DNA of 64,000 bases, from contig NZ_CANMRL010000001.1 in assembly GCF_947500255.1 (NCBI RefSeq), forward strand, positions 682,001-746,000, in the 5' to 3' direction. Source of the DNA: an uncultured Psychroserpens sp. Lineage in GTDB: Bacteria > Bacteroidota > Bacteroidia > Flavobacteriales > Flavobacteriaceae. The translations under genes were made by a program, and so were the position numbers. Shown here one piece after another: positions 55,787 through 64,000 of the stretch. Every line of letters begins with the position of its first letter. Positions within the stretch are counted from its first letter, which is position 1. The notes beneath the pieces were generated by a model. It saw nothing but the letters and a program-made list of their open reading frames with translations, searched no databases and was not told where the DNA came from.

Positions 55787-56926
55787 TTACCCAATGGCTT
55801 GTTCTAGATCTGCAATTAAATCATCTTCGTCTTCTATACCAACGCTTAATCTAATTAATGAGTCAACAACGCCTGTTTTTTCTCTTTCTTCTTTTGGAAT
55901 ACTAGCATGTGTCATACTTGCAGGGTGGCCAGCCAAAGACTCTACACCACCTAATGATTCGGCCAAAGTGAAGATCTTAAGATTTTCGACAATCTTAATT
56001 GCTTCTTCATAGTTGTTTCCTTTCGTTGTAAAAGATACCATCCCTCCAAAATCATCCATTTGTGTTTTTGCGATGTCATGATTAGGGTGACTTTCAAAAC
56101 CAGGCCAATATACGGTTTCAATTTTGGGATGATTTGCTAAATACTCGGCAACTGTTTTACCATTTTCACAATGACGTTGCATTCTTATGTGTAGTGTTTT
56201 AATACCTCTTAATGCTAAAAAACTGTCTTGAGGTCCACATACAGCTCCACTAGCATTTTGAATAAAATACAAACGATCTGCCAAATCTTTATCTTTAACG
56301 ATTAATGCTCCCATAACCAAATCGCTATGTCCTCCTAAGTATTTTGTAGCAGAATGCATCACAATATCTGCACCTAAGTCTAGAGGTCGTTGTAAATAAG
56401 GCGTCGCAAATGTATTATCAACAGCTAAAAGGATATTATGTTTTTTTGATATAGCAGCAGTAGCTTTGATATCAATAATATTCATCATTGGATTAGTAGG
56501 TGTTTCTACCCAAATCAATTTGGTATTCTCATTCACATAACTTTCAATATGTGACGCATTTTCCATACCTATAAAGTGAAACTTAATACCTAACCCTTCA
56601 AATATTTTGGTAAACAAACGATACGTTCCACCATATAAATCATTTGTAGAAATCACTTCATCACCAGGTTGCAATAATTTTAAAACGGCATCAATTGCTG
56701 CTAATCCAGAGCCAAAAGCTAAACCATGATTACCATTTTCGATACTAGCAAAAGCATTCTCTAGAGCATTTCTGGTAGGATTGTGTGTTCTTGAGTATTC
56801 GTAACCTTTGTGCCCTCCAGGAGTGGATTGCGCATAAGTTGATGTTTGATAAATTGGTGGCATTACACTTCCATAAGCTGGATCATGTTCTTGCCCTCCA
56901 TGTATTGTTTTTGTGTTAAATTTCAT
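55787..56926 (-). CDS. Cystathionine gamma-synthase/lyase-type PLP enzyme
   Basis: A 379-residue Cys/Met-metabolism PLP enzyme. It shows KTIHGGQEHDP, YEYSRTHNPTRNALE, FGSGLAAIDAVL, VETPTNPMMNIID, DNTFATPYLQRPL and the PLP lysine in SATKYLGGHSD. Final SVGIEDEDDLIADL is typical. The sequence alone does not separate cystathionine gamma-synthase (MetB) from gamma-lyase or beta-lyase, so no symbol is given. No methionine-biosynthesis neighbours here; monocistronic. Confidence 0.9.
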   Translation of the reverse strand: MKFNTKTIHGGQEHDPAYGSVMPPIYQTSTYAQSTPGGHKGYEYSRTHNPTRNALENAFASIENGNHGLAFGSGLAAIDAVLKLLQPGDEVISTNDLYGGTYRLFTKIFEGLGIKFHFIGMENASHIESYVNENTKLIWVETPTNPMMNIIDIKATAAISKKHNILLAVDNTFATPYLQRPLDLGADIVMHSATKYLGGHSDLVMGALIVKDKDLADRLYFIQNASGAVCGPQDSFLALRGIKTLHIRMQRHCENGKTVAEYLANHPKIETVYWPGFESHPNHDIAKTQMDDFGGMVSFTTKGNNYEEAIKIVENLKIFTLAESLGGVESLAGHPASMTHASIPKEEREKTGVVDSLIRLSVGIEDEDDLIADLEQAIG

Positions 56927-57076
56927 TTGTATTATTTCAGTTTTTAAAATTCCTCAGTCGTAAACTAAGCAAAATCATTTCAGGGTATTGTAGTATGCAA
57001 CAAATTTAAGGTTTAATTCGTTCTATTCAAATCTATATAATACCTTTATTGTATGTTTAACAGAAACTATTAAATT

Positions 57077-57799
57077 TTGAAAAAAACAAGCCTCATCATC
57101 ATTATCTTAACCTTAGTATATTCTTGCAACAAAGAAGTTACAATTGACTTTATTGAACAGCAAATCGAAACCTCCCAATCGGCCGAAATATCTATAGTTT
57201 ATCCTAAAGCTGAAGGCACAGAGGACATTGCAAATCGCATTAACACATCTATTCAAAATTATATTGTCAAACAAATTAATTTTTCAGAAGATTCTCAAAC
57301 AAAAGGTTCTATTGATGATGCCGTAGCAAAATTTAATTACGAGTTCTCTAGTTTTAAAAATGAATTTCCAAATGACGCTCAACAATGGGAAGCTTTTATC
57401 GATGGCGAAGTTACGTATCGCTCACCAGAAATTATCAGTATAGCTATTAACTCATATTTAGACACAGGTGGCGCTCACGGAAATACCACTGTTCGCTTTT
57501 TTAATTTTGATCCACAAACTGGAAAATTACTCACAAAAAAAGAACTCATTTCAAATACTGAAAAACTTTCAAAACTAATTGAACATAAGTTGATAGATGA
57601 AGTTAAATCAAAATCTGGCAATGAACCTGTCGAAGATTTATTCTTCGGAAAAGATTTTCAGCTACCTGAATCTCTAGGTTACAGTGATGAAGGTTTGATC
57701 ATATTATACAACCCTTATGAAATAGCTTCCTATGCGCAAGGGATTATTGAATTTACTATTCCTTTCGAAGAGGTAAATTCTTTCTTAAACAGAAGTTAA
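57077..57799 (+). CDS. DUF3298/DUF4163 lipoprotein
   Basis: A 240-residue lipoprotein starting at TTG 57077 (lipobox LVYSCNKE, Cys17). It contains a PdaC/DUF4163-like N-terminal part ([22 protein letters not shown] in part) and DUF3298 with the marker [18 protein letters not shown] in part and the late [19 protein letters not shown]-like segment. RsiV-like proteins with this fold bind lysozyme in Firmicutes, but that is not implied here. The TTG start is needed to keep the signal peptide. Overlaps the convergent antiporter gene by 4 nt. Confidence 0.82.
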   Translation: MKKTSLIIIILTLVYSCNKEVTIDFIEQQIETSQSAEISIVYPKAEGTEDIANRINTSIQNYIVKQINFSEDSQTKGSIDDAVAKFNYEFSSFKNEFPNDAQQWEAFIDGEVTYRSPEIISIAINSYLDTGGAHGNTTVRFFNFDPQTGKLLTKKELISNTEKLSKLIEHKLIDEVKSKSGNEPVEDLFFGKDFQLPESLGYSDEGLIILYNPYEIASYAQGIIEFTIPFEEVNSFLNRS

Positions 57800-59043
57800 T
57801 CTTTCTGTTTTGACAAACGTTTGATTACTGGTTCTACTGTAAGTCCTTGACCAATTATTGAGAATACGACAATTATATAGGTTATCACTAAAAACAAATC
57901 GCGATGCATATCTTGAGTTAGACTCAAAGCCAATGCAATTGAGATACCGCCTCGTAGCCCTCCCCATGTCATAATTAAGTTAGTGTGCCTTACAAATTCT
58001 AATTTCTTTTGGAAGAATTTGATTGGTAACCATAAGGAAATATATCTACTTAACAATACTAATGGCACTGCTATTAAACCAGCTAAAACATAATCAAAAC
58101 TAAAGCTAAGCACTAATATTTCCATGCCAATCATTACAAAAAGAACCGTATTTAAAAGCACATCGATTAATTCCCAAAATTTATCAACGTACATTTCGGT
58201 GATTTCAGACATAGCCGATTGTCGTACTGTATCATTTCCAACAATTAAACCAGCAGTAACCATAGCTAATGGAGCAGATAAGTGCCAGTAGTGCGCTAAT
58301 AGACTTCCTCCCATAACTGTTGCAATAGTAATAATAACTTCTACTTCATAATCATCTATAGACTTTAACAGTTTATAGGTTATGTATCCTAAAATAAGAC
58401 CGAGAACTATACCTCCAATGACTTCTTGGCCAAATAGTTTTGCTATTTCTCCCACCTGAATTGCTGCTTCAGGTTTTGCTGCAATGGCAAAAATTGTTAG
58501 AAAAACAACAACTCCCACACCGTCGTTAAACAAAGATTCTCCTACAATTTTAGTTTCTAATTTTTTTGGTGCTCCAGCTTTCTTGAGAATACCCAAAACT
58601 GCAATAGGATCTGTTGGCGAAATTAAGGCACCAAATAACAAGCAATAGATAAATGCAACATCAATTCCTATAAACTGAAGTAAGTAATAGGTTAATACAC
58701 CTACTAAGAAGGTAGAGACCAAGACACCTAAGGTTGCAAAGACCAAAACCGGCCATCTCTGCACTTTAAGTTGATTAAAGTTTGTGTGTAAAGCTCCAGC
58801 GAATAAAAGAAAACTCAACATGATATCCAGTAAAACTGTTTTGAAATCAATTTGAGAAATGAGCTCCTTTTCACGCAACAACAAGGTATCATCGAACTGT
58901 CCTATAGCGATTATAATTACTGTAAATACAATAGTGATTAACATCAAACCAATAGTTATTGGCAGCTTCAAAAACTTAACATTTATATAACCAAAAAGTG
59001 CTGATAACACTATTAAAACTGATGCTATTCCATAATAATCCAT
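57796..59043 (-). CDS. Na+/H+ antiporter, CPA1 family (NhaP-like)
   Basis: A 415-residue inner-membrane protein with about twelve hydrophobic helices. The ion-translocation region is present: [38 protein letters not shown] with the ND pair, and [16 protein letters not shown]. There is no C-terminal soluble regulatory domain. Exchanges sodium (or potassium) for protons. Its stop codon overlaps the stop of the convergent lipoprotein gene. Confidence 0.92.
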   Translation of the reverse strand: MDYYGIASVLIVLSALFGYINVKFLKLPITIGLMLITIVFTVIIIAIGQFDDTLLLREKELISQIDFKTVLLDIMLSFLLFAGALHTNFNQLKVQRWPVLVFATLGVLVSTFLVGVLTYYLLQFIGIDVAFIYCLLFGALISPTDPIAVLGILKKAGAPKKLETKIVGESLFNDGVGVVVFLTIFAIAAKPEAAIQVGEIAKLFGQEVIGGIVLGLILGYITYKLLKSIDDYEVEVIITIATVMGGSLLAHYWHLSAPLAMVTAGLIVGNDTVRQSAMSEITEMYVDKFWELIDVLLNTVLFVMIGMEILVLSFSFDYVLAGLIAVPLVLLSRYISLWLPIKFFQKKLEFVRHTNLIMTWGGLRGGISIALALSLTQDMHRDLFLVITYIIVVFSIIGQGLTVEPVIKRLSKQKD

Positions 59044-59093
59044 AGGTAACTAAATTTTCGATAAAAGTAACTATTTTTCTTTTGAAATCAGTT

Positions 59094-59107
59094 TACTTTG
59101 CAAAGTA
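59094..59107. promoter_or_regulatory. 14-bp perfect palindrome between antiporter and ArsC-like genes
   Basis: TACTTTGCAAAGTA is a perfect palindrome without spacer, between the divergent starts (59043 minus, 59158 plus). TTACTTTG here is one base from the -7 consensus, so the palindrome may overlap a promoter. Confidence 0.4.
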
Positions 59108-59157
59108 CATCGCCTATTAAACATCTTGGTAATTATCAAGGTTTTAAAAAAACTTTT

Positions 59158-59517
59158 ATGAAAAAAATATACTACTTGAAGACCTGTAGCACATGCATAA
59201 GAATTATTAAATCTTTGGATTTACCAGATGATGTTGTATTTCAGGATATAAAAACGGAAGACATTACAGTAAAGCAAATTGAAGCACTTGAAAAATTGGC
59301 TGGTAGTTATGAGGCTTTATTTAGTAAACGTGCAAAACTCTACAAGGAAATGGGCTTGAAAGATCAAAATCTCACCGAAAAAGATTACAAGCACTACATT
59401 TTAGATCACTATACTTTTTTAAGCAGACCCGTTATTGTATACAACGACCAAATATTTATTGGTAATAGCGCTAAAACTGTAGATGCTGCCAAAGCCTATA
59501 TTCACGCAAATGAATAA
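59158..59517 (+). CDS. ArsC/Spx-like thioredoxin-fold protein
   Basis: From ATG 59158 the product has 119 residues (MKKIYYLKTCSTCIRIIKSL). It has the thioredoxin-like fold of ArsC-family arsenate reductases, with CxxC (TCSTC) at the N-terminus, and the LSRPVIVYNDQIFIG segment containing the ArsC RP motif. Whether it reduces arsenate or another disulfide is not shown; no ars genes are adjacent. The reading frame opens at TTG 59098, inside the palindrome, and adds 20 residues with no family match, so I reject it. Overlaps the EamA gene by 8 nt. Confidence 0.85.
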   Translation: MKKIYYLKTCSTCIRIIKSLDLPDDVVFQDIKTEDITVKQIEALEKLAGSYEALFSKRAKLYKEMGLKDQNLTEKDYKHYILDHYTFLSRPVIVYNDQIFIGNSAKTVDAAKAYIHANE

Positions 59518-60403
59518 CAGGAGATACGCAATACTTGCTTTATTCATGGTTCAACTGCTATATGGGTTGAACTATACTTTTGCCAAAATTGTCATCAATG
59601 AGAATTTTGTAAAACCTTTTGCCCTTGTGGTTTTAAGAGTTGGTGGAGCTACCTTGTTGTTTTGGCTTACAGGATTATTTTTAAAGCGAGAAAAAATTGA
59701 CAAAAAAGATTATTTTACATTTTTCTTAGGTGCAATGTTTGGCGTCGCTATAAACATGCTATTGTTCTTGAAAGGATTAGAGTTAACAACACCTATTCAT
59801 GCTTCAGTTATTGTAACCATAACACCTATAATCATCCTAGTACTTTCTTCCTTTTTCTTATCCGAAAAAATAACTAAACTAAAGGTCTTAGGAGTTGTAT
59901 TAGGATTTTGCGGAGGTGTTCTATTAACTCTGTTAGGCAAATCTACGCGTATTGGTGACAATGTACCCTTAGGTAACTTATTCATCTTTATTAATGCCAT
60001 ATCTTACAGTATATATATCATTATTATTAAAAAATTGACATCTAAATACCATCCATTCACACTTATAAAATGGCTATTCTTAATTGGGCTAGTATTGGTT
60101 TTACCTTTTGGATATACTGAAGCTACAGAAATTCAATGGGAAACTTTTACACCTTATGTATGGCTTTCGGTACTATTTGTAGTTGTTGGTGCTACGTTTG
60201 CTACCTATGTGTTGAATCCGTTCGCATTACGATCATTAAAAGCGTCTACAGTAGGTGTTTTTATTTACTTACAACCAGTAATAGCAGGAATGTTTGCTAT
60301 AATTATGGGTGTAGATGCAATAAGCCCTGTAAAGCTCATTGCTATGCTTTTAATTTTCTCTGGGGTTTACTTGGTGACCAAAAAACCAAAACTATCAGCT
60401 TAA
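59510..60403 (+). CDS. EamA-family (DMT) transporter
   Basis: From ATG 59510 the product has 297 residues with ten hydrophobic helices in two EamA repeats (about 5-140 and 150-290; each ends in segments like VLGVVLGFCGGVLL and LIAMLLIFSGVYLV). Drug/metabolite exporters of this kind move small metabolites; the substrate is unknown. The ATG at 59510 overlaps the end of the ArsC-like gene, so the two are coupled; an earlier ATG at 59483 would give a hydrophilic extension with no family support. Convergent with the thioesterase gene by 9 nt overlap. Confidence 0.88.
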   Translation: MNNRRYAILALFMVQLLYGLNYTFAKIVINENFVKPFALVVLRVGGATLLFWLTGLFLKREKIDKKDYFTFFLGAMFGVAINMLLFLKGLELTTPIHASVIVTITPIIILVLSSFFLSEKITKLKVLGVVLGFCGGVLLTLLGKSTRIGDNVPLGNLFIFINAISYSIYIIIIKKLTSKYHPFTLIKWLFLIGLVLVLPFGYTEATEIQWETFTPYVWLSVLFVVVGATFATYVLNPFALRSLKASTVGVFIYLQPVIAGMFAIIMGVDAISPVKLIAMLLIFSGVYLVTKKPKLSA

Positions 60404-60871
60404 GTTTTTAGGCACTTTCCCACCTGATCTGGTATCTGCTTTAGTTAGCACTTTGAAGTTTTCCGACTTTGGAAATTGCAACATCAATACTTTTAATGGT
60501 TCTGGAAGTACGGTCAAACTTCTAGCCTTTAAATCTATCCATGCGCCTAAAATATCGCAGGTTGCTAAATGCTTCCCTTTTTCATTATAAAAATTGTGTT
60601 CAAATTTAAACAACATGCCGTCATCGCTCAATCCAGAAACTGCCAGCGTTACTGTTATGGTTTGACCTAAAAATGATTCTTTGAAATAATAAATTTGTTC
60701 AGAAAACACCACTGGTCCAATACCATGTGCTATTAATTCTTTCATAGAAAATCCATGTTCATTTAAAAAGCCAACTCGTGTATGGCTCATAAAATTCACG
60801 TATGCTGAGTTTGCTAAATGACTATTAGCATCAACATCACTCCAACGTATTTCAAAATCTTTTTTATACAT
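60395..60871 (-). CDS. Acyl-CoA thioesterase, hotdog fold
   Basis: From ATG 60871 the product has 158 residues (MYKKDFEIRWSDVDANSHLANSAYVNFMS in part). The 4-hydroxybenzoyl-CoA thioesterase motif RWSDVDANSHLANSAYVNF contains the catalytic Asp. The end is a less conserved basic tail. The frame opens at TTG 60892, which is part of the -7 box TAACTTTG, so the ATG is preferred. Function as a general acyl-CoA or acyl-ACP thioesterase is inferred. Confidence 0.85.
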   Translation of the reverse strand: MYKKDFEIRWSDVDANSHLANSAYVNFMSHTRVGFLNEHGFSMKELIAHGIGPVVFSEQIYYFKESFLGQTITVTLAVSGLSDDGMLFKFEHNFYNEKGKHLATCDILGAWIDLKARSLTVLPEPLKVLMLQFPKSENFKVLTKADTRSGGKVPKNLS

Positions 60872-60889
60872 ATTTCTTTTTTGAAGCTG

Positions 60890-60897
60890 CAAAGTTA
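60890..60897 (-). promoter_or_regulatory. -7 box of the thioesterase gene
   Basis: On the minus strand TAACTTTG, an exact TAnnTTTG match, 18 nt before ATG 60871. It overlaps TTG 60892. Confidence 0.55.
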
Positions 60898-60939
60898 TTG
60901 TTTTTTATAATCAACTTAAACTCACGTTGCGATTTTCCT

Positions 60940-60947
60940 TACCTTTG
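60940..60947 (+). promoter_or_regulatory. -7 box of the yicC-gmk-nadD operon
   Basis: TACCTTTG, an exact TAnnTTTG match, 21 nt before ATG 60969. Back to back with the thioesterase promoter. Confidence 0.5.
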
Positions 60948-60968
60948 CTCAACTTTTAAAATTTGTCC

Positions 60969-61829
60969 ATGATACAATCAATGACAGGCTATGGAAAATC
61001 TGTATTACAGCTTCCAACCAAAAAAATATCTATTGAAATAAAGTCACTTAACAGTAAAAATCTTGATCTAAATGCGCGTATGCCTTCTATGTACCGTGAA
61101 AAAGAATTAAGTATAAGAAAGCTTATTGCTTCTAAATTGGTAAGAGGTAAAGTTGATTTTTCGCTTTATATGGAAATCACTGGAGAAGAAACGTCGACTC
61201 AAATTAATCAAACGGTTGTTAAACAGTATATAAAGCAATTAAAAGATGTTATCAATACTGGTGAGGAAACCGAATATTTAAAAATGGCCATTCGTTTACC
61301 AGATGCTGTGACCACCGAACGTGACGAAATTGATGAAGACGAATGGAAACAAATTGCTGAAGCTATTGATAATAGTCTTGACAAAATATATACATACAGA
61401 TTGGATGAAGGTAAAAGTCTTGAAGCAGATTTTCTCGCTCGTGTGAAAAATATTTCAGGACTGCTCGACGATGTGATTGCTATGGATCCAGATCGTATTG
61501 AAGGTGTAAGAGAACGCTTAACAAAAGGGATTTCTGAAATAAAGGAAAAAGTTGACGAAAATCGTTTTGAACAAGAATTAGTCTATTACATAGAAAAATT
61601 TGATATCACCGAAGAAAAAGTACGTTTAAGCAACCACTTAGATTATTTTCAAAAAGCTTTAAAATCAGATGACTCCAATGGTAAGAAGCTTGGTTTTATC
61701 ACTCAGGAAATGGGACGAGAAATCAACACCATAGGTTCTAAATCAAATTATGCACCAATGCAAAAATTGGTGGTACAAATGAAAGACGAACTTGAAAAAA
61801 TTAAGGAACAGTTGTTGAACGTTCTTTAA
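60969..61829 (+). CDS. YicC-family endoribonuclease-like protein
   Basis: A 286-residue protein with the YicC signature start MIQSMTGYGKS and the C-terminal DUF1732 part (FITQEMGREINTIGSKSN, LVVQMKDELEKIKEQLLNVL in part). YicC of E. coli is an RNase acting on RhyB; the family is widespread beside gmk, as here (24 nt). The TTG at 60963 would add two residues, but the ATG gives the family start. First gene of yicC-gmk-nadD. Confidence 0.92.
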   Translation: MIQSMTGYGKSVLQLPTKKISIEIKSLNSKNLDLNARMPSMYREKELSIRKLIASKLVRGKVDFSLYMEITGEETSTQINQTVVKQYIKQLKDVINTGEETEYLKMAIRLPDAVTTERDEIDEDEWKQIAEAIDNSLDKIYTYRLDEGKSLEADFLARVKNISGLLDDVIAMDPDRIEGVRERLTKGISEIKEKVDENRFEQELVYYIEKFDITEEKVRLSNHLDYFQKALKSDDSNGKKLGFITQEMGREINTIGSKSNYAPMQKLVVQMKDELEKIKEQLLNVL

Positions 61830-61853
61830 AAAACAACATTCTAAATCTTATTT

Positions 61854-62450
61854 GTGAAAGACAAAAAACCCATAAAAAAAGGAAAGTTAATTGTGTTTTC
61901 GGCTCCTTCAGGTTCTGGAAAAACAACAATAGTGAGGCATTTACTAAAACAAGAAGAACTCAATTTAGAGTTTTCAATTTCTGCGACTTCTAGAGAAAAA
62001 CGTGGAAAAGAAATTCATGGAAAAGATTATTACTTTTTGAGTTTAAAAGAGTTTAAAAATAAAATAAAAGCCGATGAGTTTTTAGAGTGGGAAGAAGTTT
62101 ATAGAGATAATTTCTACGGGACTTTAAAAACTGAAGTTGAACGTATTTGGGCTAAAGGTAAGCACGTGATTTTTGATATTGATGTATCGGGCGGACTACG
62201 AATAAAAAAGAAATTTCCTGAAGAAACATTGGCAATTTTTGTTAAACCTCCAGATTTGAATGAGCTTATCATAAGACTTAAAGAACGTGGTGAAGAAAGT
62301 GAAGCAAAAATTAGCATGCGTGTTGCTAAAGCTCCAGCTGAATTAGCTACTGCACCATTATTTGATGAGATTGTTCTTAATAAAGATTTAGATAAGGCAC
62401 TTGAAAACGCCTATGATTTAGTGTCAAATTTTATCAATGAAAAGTCATGA
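61854..62450 (+). CDS. gmk: Guanylate kinase
   Basis: Phosphorylates GMP to GDP. The 198-residue protein has the P-loop SAPSGSGKTTIVRHLL, the GMP-binding SATSREKRGKEIHGKDYYFLS in part, and VIFDIDVSGGLRIKK. Starts at GTG 61854, since no in-frame ATG precedes the P-loop. Its stop overlaps the nadD start by four bases. Confidence 0.95.
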   Translation: MKDKKPIKKGKLIVFSAPSGSGKTTIVRHLLKQEELNLEFSISATSREKRGKEIHGKDYYFLSLKEFKNKIKADEFLEWEEVYRDNFYGTLKTEVERIWAKGKHVIFDIDVSGGLRIKKKFPEETLAIFVKPPDLNELIIRLKERGEESEAKISMRVAKAPAELATAPLFDEIVLNKDLDKALENAYDLVSNFINEKS

Positions 62451-63025
62451 AGGTAGGCTTGTATTTTGGAACCTTTAACCCAATTCATGTTGGTCATTTA
62501 ACTATTGCAAATCATTTAGCAGAATATAGTGATTTGGACAAAATTTGGTTTGTAGTAACACCTCATAGTCCTTTTAAAAAGAAAAGTTCATTACTCGACA
62601 ATCGTCAACGCTATGAAATGGTATATCGCGCTACAGAAGATTATGTGAAATTAGAGCCTAGTGATATTGAATTTAATTTACCACAGCCTAATTACACCAT
62701 TAATACTCTAACGCATCTTCAAGAGAAATATCCAAAATATGAATTTGCATTAATTATGGGAGAAGATAACTTGAAGAGTTTTCATAAGTGGAAAAATTAT
62801 GATCTCATTTTAGAAAATCATAACATATATATTTATCCGAGAATTTCTGAAGGATCTGTAGACACCCAATTTGATGATCATAAAAAGATCCATAAAGTCA
62901 ATGCTCCTATAATGGAGTTGTCTTCTACCTTTATTAGAAAATCTATAAAGGAAGGGAAAAATGTTCGCCCTATGCTACCTGAACATGTATGGGAGTATTT
63001 AGATGAAATGAATTTTTATAAATAA
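62447..63025 (+). CDS. nadD: Nicotinate-nucleotide adenylyltransferase
   Basis: Joins NaMN and ATP to deamido-NAD. The 192-residue protein has the nucleotidyltransferase motif GTFNPIHVGHLTIA, the WFVVTPHSPFKKK segment and the late SSTFIRKSIKEGKNVRPMLPE in part with the ISSTxIR motif. Overlaps gmk by four bases, so translation is coupled. Confidence 0.95.
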   Translation: MKVGLYFGTFNPIHVGHLTIANHLAEYSDLDKIWFVVTPHSPFKKKSSLLDNRQRYEMVYRATEDYVKLEPSDIEFNLPQPNYTINTLTHLQEKYPKYEFALIMGEDNLKSFHKWKNYDLILENHNIYIYPRISEGSVDTQFDDHKKIHKVNAPIMELSSTFIRKSIKEGKNVRPMLPEHVWEYLDEMNFYK

Positions 63026-63074
63026 ATCTTTCTTTTTTTTTCAAACCTATACAATAATCTCGACGTATATAACG

Positions 63075-63095
63075 TTAACATCATATTGATGTTAA
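63075..63095. promoter_or_regulatory. 21-bp inverted repeat upstream of the small membrane protein gene
   Basis: TTAACATCA (63075-63083), TAT, TGATGTTAA (63087-63095): 9-bp perfect arms. No T-run follows, so it is not an obvious terminator for nadD. A second TTGATG/CATCAA pair follows at a larger spacing. Confidence 0.4.
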
Positions 63096-63166
63096 ACTTG
63101 ATGAAAAAAAATTTTATACATCAAAAAAAAATCTATATTTTTATTGTCTAAATATTTAAATCCCAC

Positions 63167-63505
63167 ATGAGTTACACACTTATCATAGGTTTTTCTCTCT
63201 TAGCGCTCTTGCTCTACAAGGTTTATGAATGTGTGAAACGTAATAACCTCACAAAATTAGGACGAATTAAATTTGGAATATCTGCAGCTTTAATATTTGC
63301 ATTTATCACCACAGGTTACTTTTTAACTTACCCAGATTCTTTGTACTGGTTCATATTTTCAGCTGTTATTATTCTCTCTCTTAGTTTGTCTTCTGCTTTG
63401 GTAAGAGATGAAGCAAAACGGTACTTAGCTTTAAGCACCAAAGACAAAATGATCAATGCATGCTATTATGCATTGTTACTAGTATCTCTCAATATCATTT
63501 TTTAA
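63167..63505 (+). CDS. Small membrane protein of unknown function
   Basis: A 112-residue protein with about four hydrophobic segments (about 2-18, 35-52, 55-77 and 95-112) and little else. I do not recognise a family. Its stop overlaps the convergent yraN stop by four bases. It is 141 nt after nadD, with an inverted repeat in between. Confidence 0.6.
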   Translation: MSYTLIIGFSLLALLLYKVYECVKRNNLTKLGRIKFGISAALIFAFITTGYFLTYPDSLYWFIFSAVIILSLSLSSALVRDEAKRYLALSTKDKMINACYYALLLVSLNIIF

Positions 63506-63861
63506 AAATGATAAAACGCATTTTCTAAATGCTCAATATCAAATTGTTTTCCGTTTTTTACTATCGCAATAATATCAAATCGCACCTCAACGTCAAGTGC
63601 ATTAGATTTTACAAATTCATCAACAGCTTTAATTATGCGTTGAATTTGTTTTGGCTTTAAAAAGTCTTGAGGATTCCCAAAATCTTTTGAAGAACGCGTT
63701 TTAACCTCTATAACAGCTAGAACATTCCCTTTTTTAGCAATAATGTCTACTTCGGCTTTTTGAAATACATAATTTTGAGCAAGAATCTCGTATTCGTTTT
63801 TCAATAAAAAATTGATAGCTAATTGCTCACCTCTTTTTCCTAGCTCATTATGATTTGCCAT
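63502..63861 (-). CDS. yraN: YraN-family (UPF0102) putative endonuclease
   Basis: A 119-residue protein with the YraN layout: GKRGEQLAINFLLKNEYEIL, AEVDIIAKKGNVLAVIEVKTRSS with the ExK catalytic core of restriction-like nucleases (D-x13-ExK: VDII...VIEVKTR), and QRIIKAVDEFVKS. Family members resemble Holliday-junction-type nucleases, with no proven function. Downstream member of a minus-strand group whose next gene is just beyond the window. Confidence 0.9.
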   Translation of the reverse strand: MANHNELGKRGEQLAINFLLKNEYEILAQNYVFQKAEVDIIAKKGNVLAVIEVKTRSSKDFGNPQDFLKPKQIQRIIKAVDEFVKSNALDVEVRFDIIAIVKNGKQFDIEHLENAFYHF

Positions 63862-63966
63862 ATCACTAAAATAGAAAAATAGTATTACTTTTAAGTTATT
63901 AATTTAAATACATAATTCATCAATTCATTATTTGACTTTCCGTTTAGCTTTGGTCAAAAAAGCTCT

Positions 63967-64000
63967 TTACTCCTGATTTTCTTTTTTCATGGCATTGTCT
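63967..64000 (-). CDS. C-terminal tail of a further minus-strand gene
   Basis: On the minus strand the frame reads DNAMKKENQE and stop (TAA at 63967-63969), open to the window edge. It lies 105 nt upstream of yraN and in the same direction. In relatives, to my recollection, an LD-carboxypeptidase gene often precedes yraN, but ten residues cannot confirm that. Could be non-coding. Confidence 0.3.
   Translation of the reverse strand, partial: DNAMKKENQE

Noticed and set aside
63089-63151. 20-codon frame MLNLMKK... after nadD
   Set aside because: Low-complexity, very short and overlapping an inverted repeat; no evidence for translation.

Overview
This 64 kb window comes from the chromosome of a member of the Flavobacteriaceae (phylum Bacteroidota), probably marine. 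The evidence is the AT-rich sequence, the many start regions preceded by the Bacteroidota -7 box TAnnTTTG instead of a Shine-Dalgarno sequence, type IX secretion (T9SS) C-terminal domains on several secreted proteins, a PorZ-like protein, DUF4270 and THC0290_0291 family proteins, CarboxypepD-type TonB-dependent receptors, and atpD-atpC standing apart from other ATP synthase genes. The genus cannot be fixed from this sequence. I see no tRNA, rRNA, CRISPR array, insertion sequence or prophage; the window is mostly core chromosome with small accessory blocks.

Layout. 1-2.9 kb: a truncated secreted calcium-repeat/LamG protein and a Crp-like regulator. 3.0-9.2 kb (minus): panC-panD-flippase-like protein-two pseudo-esterases-radA. 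9.3-13.6 kb (plus): a glycogen-synthase-like half protein, a DUF4270 lipoprotein and glmS. 13.8-18.3 kb: a TonB-dependent receptor paired with an SGNH-hydrolase lipoprotein. 18.3-22.4 kb: a thrombospondin-3-repeat protein and atpD-atpC. 22.5-29.5 kb: a ten-gene co-directional minus run (three DUF2975 membrane proteins, an XRE regulator, a GNAT acetyltransferase, umuC, umuD, a membrane-anchored AraC regulator, an NTF2-like/DJ-1 fusion and a free NTF2-like protein). 29.6-40.1 kb: a biotin region (bioF, bioD, bioA, a FabF-like ketosynthase, bioB) interrupted by a Coa1-family gene, an NfeD-flotillin pair and an FG-GAP surface protein. 40.2-47.6 kb: a cupin-like protein, a small outer-membrane protein, recX and a 1763-residue T9SS surface protein. 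47.7-53.2 kb (minus): porZ-recO-TonB receptor. 53.3-64 kb: gdhA, a THC0290_0291 protein, a Cys/Met-metabolism PLP enzyme, a DUF3298 lipoprotein, a Na+/H+ antiporter, an ArsC-like protein, an EamA transporter, a thioesterase, yicC-gmk-nadD, a small membrane protein, yraN and the tail of one more gene.

The best candidate for an undescribed system is the operon at 26.9-29.5 kb. Three paralogous DUF2975 membrane proteins with nearly the same C-terminal tail, joined by a 27-nt repeated junction, precede a 68-residue XRE regulator and a GNAT enzyme. In front of the operon lie two related 17-bp palindromes whose centres are 31 bp apart, in the space shared with the divergent biotin operon. Other points: a tandem pair of esterase-fold proteins that have both lost the serine nucleophile, a GT5-like half protein lacking the KTGGL motif next to glmS, a perfect hairpin touching the radA start, a biotin region without recognisable pimeloyl genes but with an intact ketosynthase, and several genes whose longest reading frame starts at a TTG that is really the end of a promoter -7 box.
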